Positions 59,727 to 64,000 of a DNA stretch of 64,000 nucleotides are shown one piece after another. The stretch is from Pseudopedobacter sp037968815 (GTDB taxonomy: Bacteria; Bacteroidota; Bacteroidia; Sphingobacteriales; Sphingobacteriaceae). The stretch spans positions 124,001 to 188,000 of the forward strand of contig JBBKWF010000022.1 of NCBI GenBank assembly GCA_037968815.1. The letters are read 5' to 3'. How positions within the stretch are numbered: position 1 is the stretch's first letter; every line of letters begins with the position of its first letter. The notes under the pieces are model-generated. The model ran no database searches. It was not told the origin of the DNA and saw only the letters and a program-made list of their open reading frames with translations. The position numbers and the translations under genes are program-made.

Positions 59727-60513
59727 AAAAATAACAGCAGCAGATAAAGCGCTTTTTGATAAAGACGGCTATATTTTAATTAAAGGAATGCTGAATGATT
59801 CCGAAGTAAAAAAACTGTATGATATTGCCATACATGATGAAGTCATCAGCAATAAATCCTTTGATAGGGGTGATGCGAATGGCTTAAGAACAAAATTGGC
59901 TTTATGGTATTCTTTAGGAGAAGATGCCTATAGCTTATTGGCCCGCTCTAAGCGTATCGTTGAAGGTGCCAACCTTTTATTAGGTGGCGAATCGGCACAT
60001 TTTCATTCTAAATTGATGCAGAAAGAACCTAAAGTTGGTGGCGCTTGGGAGTGGCATCAGGATTATGGGTATTGGTATCGAGATGGTTTTTTATATCCCC
60101 AAATGTTGAGTGTATTAACAGCACTATCGGCTGCTAATAAAGAGAATGGTTGCCTGCAAGTAATTAAGGGGTCACATTTAATGGGTAGGGTAGATCACGG
60201 TTTCAGTGGCGAGCAAGTTGGTGCAAATCAAGAAAGGGTTGATGAAGCCATAAAAAATGCAGAACTGGTTTATGTAGAAATGGAAGCTGGAGATACTTTG
60301 TTCTTTCATAGCAATACCATCCATCGTTCAGATGCAAATTTAAGTGATTCGCCAAGATGGTCTTTAATTTCAGCTTATAACTTAATCACCAATAAGCCTT
60401 ATAAAGGGAATTACCCATCTGCAACAGAAAAAATAAACATGGTAAATGATGATGCCTTGCTTCAAACTGGTAGTGAAGGGATAAAAGAAAATGCTAATTT
60501 TTTAATCAAATAA
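59716..60513 (+). CDS. phytanoyl-CoA dioxygenase (PhyH) family oxygenase
   Basis: 265 residues. Fe(II) ligands H114 and D116 (WEWHQDYGYW) and the distal H203 (NTIHRSD), with the 2-oxoglutarate Arg in SPRWSL. Double-stranded beta-helix of the PhyH type. Non-haem Fe, 2OG-dependent oxygenase; substrate unknown but probably a small acid or sugar related to the coupled MFS transporter. Cytoplasmic. Confidence 0.88.
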   Translation: MDYKKITAADKALFDKDGYILIKGMLNDSEVKKLYDIAIHDEVISNKSFDRGDANGLRTKLALWYSLGEDAYSLLARSKRIVEGANLLLGGESAHFHSKLMQKEPKVGGAWEWHQDYGYWYRDGFLYPQMLSVLTALSAANKENGCLQVIKGSHLMGRVDHGFSGEQVGANQERVDEAIKNAELVYVEMEAGDTLFFHSNTIHRSDANLSDSPRWSLISAYNLITNKPYKGNYPSATEKINMVNDDALLQTGSEGIKENANFLIK

Positions 60514-60539
60514 GCGCTGAAATAGGTTTCTAAAATCCA

Positions 60540-60575
60540 AAGCGAGAATTGATGTTAATCATTCTCGCTTTTTTT
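60540..60575 (+). terminator. rho-independent terminator after the PhyH gene
   Basis: AAGCGAGAAT / ATTCTCGCTT stem (60540-60549 with 60561-60570) then T run. Confidence 0.85.
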
Positions 60576-60653
60576 ATTTATAGATTGTTGAAAATCAGTT
60601 CAAGAATATTGGATAGGTTCTACTTTTAAGGTTTTTTTTATTAGATTGTTTGA

Positions 60654-60661
60654 TACTTTTG
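60654..60661 (+). promoter_or_regulatory. -7 box of the LacI regulator gene
   Basis: TACTTTTG fits TAnnTTTG, 23 nt before the ATG at 60685. Confidence 0.5.
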
Positions 60662-60684
60662 CACAGGAACCAATTAATCAATAA

Positions 60685-61746
60685 ATGAAAACAAATATGC
60701 TTACGGGCGTAAAGGAAATAGCCAGAAGAGCGAACGTCTCTACAGGTACCGTCGATAGAGTATTGCATAATAGGAGGGGGGTTTCTGAATCTACTAAAAA
60801 TAAAATATTAGCTATTATGAAGGAGCTGGATTACCAGCCAAACATATTAGCGAGAAGATTAGCGTCGAAAAAAGTATTGCGCTTTGCAAGTTTAATTCCT
60901 GCTGTATCTACCGAAACAGAATTTTGGGATGCCCCCATAAAAGGGATTGAAATGGCAGAAGCCGAAATTAAGCAGTTTGGGATTGTTATTGATAAATACT
61001 TTTACGACCAAAACGACAAAGAATCTTTTGTTAAACAATCTAAAAACCTCCTTGAAAATCATGTTGATGGTGTTTTGGTTGCTCCTATATTTATTGAGGA
61101 ATCTTTAGCTTTTTCTAAACTTTGCAACCAAAAAAAGATTCCTCAGGTTTTTTTCAACTCAGATATTCCTAATGAATCAAGGTTGAGCTATATTGGTCCA
61201 GATTTGTTTCAGAGTGGGCATTTGAGTGCGCACATGGTAAATTACTTGGTGTCTAGTGGAGATAAAATATTGATTGTAAACATCTCTAAAGAGATTGATA
61301 GTTACCATCACTTATTAAGAAAAGAAGAAGGTTTTATTTCCTATTTTAAAGATCACAAAAAGAACGTAAGAATTGTAAAAACTGATATTACGCCCAATAC
61401 AGACTATGAATCTGTTGCAACTAAATTAATAGAAGTATTGGCAGAACATAATGATGTGAAAGCCATTTTTGTAACCAACTCTAGGGTTTTCTCTGTCGCT
61501 CAGTTTTTAAAGAAAACAAATCAGGAAGATATTTTCTTAGTTGGCTACGATTTTTTACCCCAAAGTATCGAGTATTTAAAAAGTGGAGTGATCGACTTTT
61601 TGATTTGCCAGAAGCCTCAAGAACAAGGATATAAAGGTATTATGGCTTTGTATCAAAGTGTAGTTTTAAACGGCGAAGTGGAACCGACTTACTACATGCC
61701 TATTGATATTATTACCAAAGAAAGTTATAAATCTTATCGAAATTAG
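60685..61746 (+). CDS. LacI family transcriptional regulator
   Basis: 353 residues. HTH at the N-terminus (GVKEIARRANVSTGTVDRVLHNRRGVSES) followed by hinge (NILARRLASKK) and a periplasmic-binding-protein type sugar-binding domain (LIPAVSTETEFWDAPIKGIEMAE...). It lies after the MFS/PhyH operon and before the GH88 gene, so it may control the glycan genes. The stop codon overlaps the first bases of the MITE-like repeat. Confidence 0.92.
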   Translation: MKTNMLTGVKEIARRANVSTGTVDRVLHNRRGVSESTKNKILAIMKELDYQPNILARRLASKKVLRFASLIPAVSTETEFWDAPIKGIEMAEAEIKQFGIVIDKYFYDQNDKESFVKQSKNLLENHVDGVLVAPIFIEESLAFSKLCNQKKIPQVFFNSDIPNESRLSYIGPDLFQSGHLSAHMVNYLVSSGDKILIVNISKEIDSYHHLLRKEEGFISYFKDHKKNVRIVKTDITPNTDYESVATKLIEVLAEHNDVKAIFVTNSRVFSVAQFLKKTNQEDIFLVGYDFLPQSIEYLKSGVIDFLICQKPQEQGYKGIMALYQSVVLNGEVEPTYYMPIDIITKESYKSYRN

Positions 61747-61837
61747 GGCGTTTTAACACGCTTTTTGACTGTATCTTTTTTGTCATCCTGAGCGCAGTCG
61801 AAGGACAAAAAAAGGATGTCGCTTCAATCGTTAACGC
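61746..61837. repeat. MITE-like intergenic repeat, copy 2
   Basis: 92 bp. Starts GGGCGTTTTAACACGCT and ends ATCGTTAACGC, both as at 45197-45273. The element begins at the last base of the LacI stop codon. Inner part contains the CTGAGCGCAGTCGAAGGAC motif commonly seen in Bacteroidota intergenic repeats. Confidence 0.65.
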
Positions 61838-61882
61838 GGGATTTAGAGGTTTGTAGGAGATTTTTGTTTAAAATCAATTTTT

Positions 61883-61905
61883 AAGAGTCTGGAGACTCTT
61901 TTTTA
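61883..61905. terminator. terminator-like hairpin
   Basis: AAGAGTCT / AGACTCTT 8-bp perfect stem with a GG loop and T run; likely terminator of the LacI gene. Confidence 0.65.
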
Positions 61906-61972
61906 TTTGTGAATCCGTAGAGACGCTTCGCTTAACTCTACAGACAGGTGTGAAAACCGAACTTTTCAGCTT

Positions 61973-62533
61973 TTAACTACTTTTTAAGATAGCATTATAA
62001 CGGTTTTCGGTCATAACAGAAACAGCCGCCCTACAAGAATCGGAATGTTCACACTTCTTAATTATTAAAGGAAATTCTTTAAGCATCACTTCAAAGTTAT
62101 ATATTTCAGTATAAGCCTTGCATATGCCACAACAACTTTCTCGCGTTACTACAGTTAAGTAAAATTTTGATACTCCTTCAACCTTAAGCATGCTGTGTTT
62201 TGCAAGTATCATATGCTTGAAATATAGTTCAAAATAATTTTTACTTACTTGTTCGTCACTCTCTATGCATGAAACAGCAAGTAAGTGATAAATAGAGCTT
62301 ACTGTAAAATGTTTATTAGGATTTGCTTCAATGACTGGAATTAATATTTGTTTGTAAATTTCAAAAGGTGAAGACTCATTTTCTTCGTTTATGATTGACT
62401 CTAAGAAGTCCTTAGTTATATTATGCTCAAATTCTTCGCTATAAAACAAACTGCTATTTTTATTGATCTTATTGTCAATTCCTAATTGGAATGAGATATT
62501 ATAAATAACTGATTTAATAGTCTTCTTATCCAT
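61973..62533 (-). CDS. hypothetical protein with Cys pairs
   Basis: 186 residues. Helical, with two Cys motifs (ESCCGICKAY and KKCEHSDSC) that could hold zinc or iron. No signal peptide. Neighbours are the LacI gene and a GH88 gene, giving no clear context. Not recognised. Confidence 0.6.
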   Translation of the reverse strand: MDKKTIKSVIYNISFQLGIDNKINKNSSLFYSEEFEHNITKDFLESIINEENESSPFEIYKQILIPVIEANPNKHFTVSSIYHLLAVSCIESDEQVSKNYFELYFKHMILAKHSMLKVEGVSKFYLTVVTRESCCGICKAYTEIYNFEVMLKEFPLIIKKCEHSDSCRAAVSVMTENRYNAILKSS

Positions 62534-62686
62534 CTATGTTTTTATGAACGTCAATTATAATTAACCTAATTTATATAATAAAGAACTACACTTGAACACC
62601 TTTTAAAATTAATAAATAAATCATCAAAATAATTTGAAATATTATTCACTCTCAACCATTTTATAAACAAATTCAAAATCCCTAAA

Positions 62687-62715
62687 ACAAAAAAACAAGC
62701 CCCGAAGAGCTTGCT
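62687..62715 (-). terminator. terminator of the GH88 gene
   Basis: Read on the minus strand: CAAGC-loop-GCTTG followed by a T run; just after the GH88 stop. Confidence 0.7.
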
Positions 62716-62739
62716 TTCAACCAACTTAACCCAAAAAAA

Positions 62740-63918
62740 TTATTGTTTTGTGATTTTTTTATACCTCAATAAAGCTTCTAAGTAATAATAATCAGCATAT
62801 ACTATTGGAGTATTAATTTCTGAATTACCCGGCTTATGACCTACCGAGTGTTTCAATATGAAATTATTGTTCTCATTTAACTTAGCGGTATAGGCAGGGG
62901 AGGCTAAACTGGTCAGCATTTCCTCTGCAATTGAAAAATATTGTTTTTTGTTGTCTTTACTATAACCACTTAACTCTAAAAAGGCAGAAGCAAAAACTGC
63001 GGCTGCAGAAGCGTCTCTTTCTTCGTTCGGGATATTTGGTGCATCAAAATCCCAATAAGGAACTTTATCTGTAGGTAAATTAGGATGCTTGATTACAAAT
63101 TGCGCAATGCCTTCGGCTTGTTTAAGGTACTTTTCGTCTTTGGTCTCTCTGTACATCAAAGTATAACCATAAAGCGCCCAAGCTTGTCCTCTGGCCCAAG
63201 CCGAATCATCTGATGCTCCTTGATGAGTTTTCTTTCTGAAAACTTTAGTACCTGGTAAGTAACAAACCACATGGTAACTGCTATAATCATCCCTGAAATG
63301 ATGTTTTAAGGTATTGTCTGCATGGGTAATTGCAATATCATAAAGTCTTTGGTCTTTTGCTTGTTTGGCTGCCCAAAACAAAAACTCCAGGTTCATCATA
63401 TTGTCAATAATTACTGGGTATTCGCAATCGGCATGTTTGTCCCATGATTTAATTAAACCATATTCTGGGTCGAAACGAGTAGCTAAAGACTGTGCGCCGG
63501 TAAGCATAGGTTCAATGTAGGCGGTGTCATTGGTTAAGCGATAACCATTCCCGTATGGGCAGTAAAGCATGAAACCTAAGTCGTGAGTAGTTGTATTGTA
63601 TTTTTGCTCATCTAAAGCTGTTGTCCATTTGTCTGCTGCTGTTTTCCACTTGTCATCTTTAGTGAACTCATACAAGTACCATAAAGAACCTCCAAAAAAG
63701 CCACTACACCACCATTCGGCTGTTCTGTTATAAATCTCGCCATTGGCTTTGGTAGATTGTGGAAATTGCGTTAAATCTTGGTGGGTTGCCAACATGTTCT
63801 CATATTGTTTAGCGGCAAAGCTCAATTCTTTATTCACATCAAGTGCTGCTTTTTGTTGCGCACATCCGCTAAAAACTATTGTTGCTATAAAAGCAAGGAG
63901 TACAATTTGTTTTTTCAT
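62740..63918 (-). CDS. GH88 family unsaturated glucuronyl/rhamnogalacturonyl hydrolase, lipoprotein
   Basis: 392 residues. Signal with lipobox (FIATIVFSGCAQQ). Alpha/alpha barrel typical of GH88 (WWCSGFFGGSLWYLYEFTKDDKW, CPYGNGYRLTNDTAYI, SDDSAWARGQAWALYGYTLMYRETKDEKYLKQAEGI, NIPNEERDASAAAVFASAFLELSGY). Hydrates unsaturated glucuronyl or galacturonyl residues released by lyases. With the other genes it suggests breakdown of pectin or glucuronoxylan. Extracellular side of the outer or inner membrane. Confidence 0.92.
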   Translation of the reverse strand: MKKQIVLLAFIATIVFSGCAQQKAALDVNKELSFAAKQYENMLATHQDLTQFPQSTKANGEIYNRTAEWWCSGFFGGSLWYLYEFTKDDKWKTAADKWTTALDEQKYNTTTHDLGFMLYCPYGNGYRLTNDTAYIEPMLTGAQSLATRFDPEYGLIKSWDKHADCEYPVIIDNMMNLEFLFWAAKQAKDQRLYDIAITHADNTLKHHFRDDYSSYHVVCYLPGTKVFRKKTHQGASDDSAWARGQAWALYGYTLMYRETKDEKYLKQAEGIAQFVIKHPNLPTDKVPYWDFDAPNIPNEERDASAAAVFASAFLELSGYSKDNKKQYFSIAEEMLTSLASPAYTAKLNENNNFILKHSVGHKPGNSEINTPIVYADYYYLEALLRYKKITKQ

Positions 63919-64000
63919 CTAGGTCTTAATCTATTATGGTTATTTTAAAATTGGTTAAGTGACTGGCTTACGGTACCCCCTTTATGTTCAGCCTGGGGTA

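Overview
The window looks like chromosome of a Bacteroidota member of the Sphingobacteriaceae (Pedobacter-like). The signs are AT-rich DNA, several promoters with the Bacteroidota -7 box TAnnTTTG, a SusC/SusD pair, DUF3857 proteins, sialate O-acetylesterases and a LacI regulator of the kind common in this group. These are recognised by eye from residues and motifs; no database search was run.

Layout. 1-8.9 kb: housekeeping and stand-alone genes (end of an M16 protease, two tandem DUF3857/transglutaminase-like proteins, guaB, an aldo/keto reductase, a LOG-type phosphoribohydrolase, a PAP2 protein). 9.0-16.0 kb: a compact respiratory and probable nitric-oxide/low-oxygen island made of a Rieske protein, an Rrf2 regulator with three Cys, a cbb3-type oxidase (CcoN plus a di-haem CcoO-CcoP fusion), two small membrane proteins, two group III truncated haemoglobins, a hemerythrin and a 2Fe-2S ferredoxin. 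Two FNR/DNR-like TGAC-N4-GTCA sites lie in its promoters. 16.1-25.9 kb: an AAA ATPase behind a 33-bp-spaced repeat array, gyrB, an FG-GAP lipoprotein, a DUF58 protein, ung, a TPR membrane protein, a sialate O-acetylesterase and an L-rhamnose mutarotase.

26.0-36.9 kb: an integrated mobile element of about 10.9 kb in the 3' end of tRNA-Ser(GGA). A 16-bp core is repeated at both ends, and a near-identical 25-bp repeat of likely integrase arm sites lies just inside each end. It carries a tyrosine recombinase, an excisionase-like HTH protein, a DUF3987 primase/helicase-type protein next to iteron-like repeats, many small unknown genes, a DUF5681 protein, a protein whose N-terminus resembles a proteasome/HslV-type Ntn hydrolase joined to a tail-fibre-like C-terminus, and a stand-alone S24-type peptidase domain. 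No capsid, portal, large terminase or conjugation gene was seen, so it resembles a phage satellite or a decayed prophage.

37.1-47.5 kb: a HAD phosphatase, then a minus-strand block that places arsenosugar-type genes (DUF2064 glycosyltransferase, AhpD-like protein, ArsS radical SAM protein) in line with SusC, SusD, a sodium:solute symporter and a metallophosphoesterase-fold protein that has lost most metal ligands but carries a Cys cluster. Divergent from it (47.6-51.5 kb) is an ArsR regulator with a clear operator, followed by TauE/SafE, a persulfide dioxygenase-rhodanese and two half-size YeeE/YedE proteins: a sulfide/persulfide/thiosulfate module.

52.0-63.9 kb: plant-glycan use, with a second sialate O-acetylesterase, a GH52-like hydrolase, a sugar isomerase-like TIM barrel, AraC and LacI regulators, an MFS transporter, a PhyH-type dioxygenase and a GH88 hydrolase. 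Intergenic spaces hold several families of short inverted repeats, two of them present twice.
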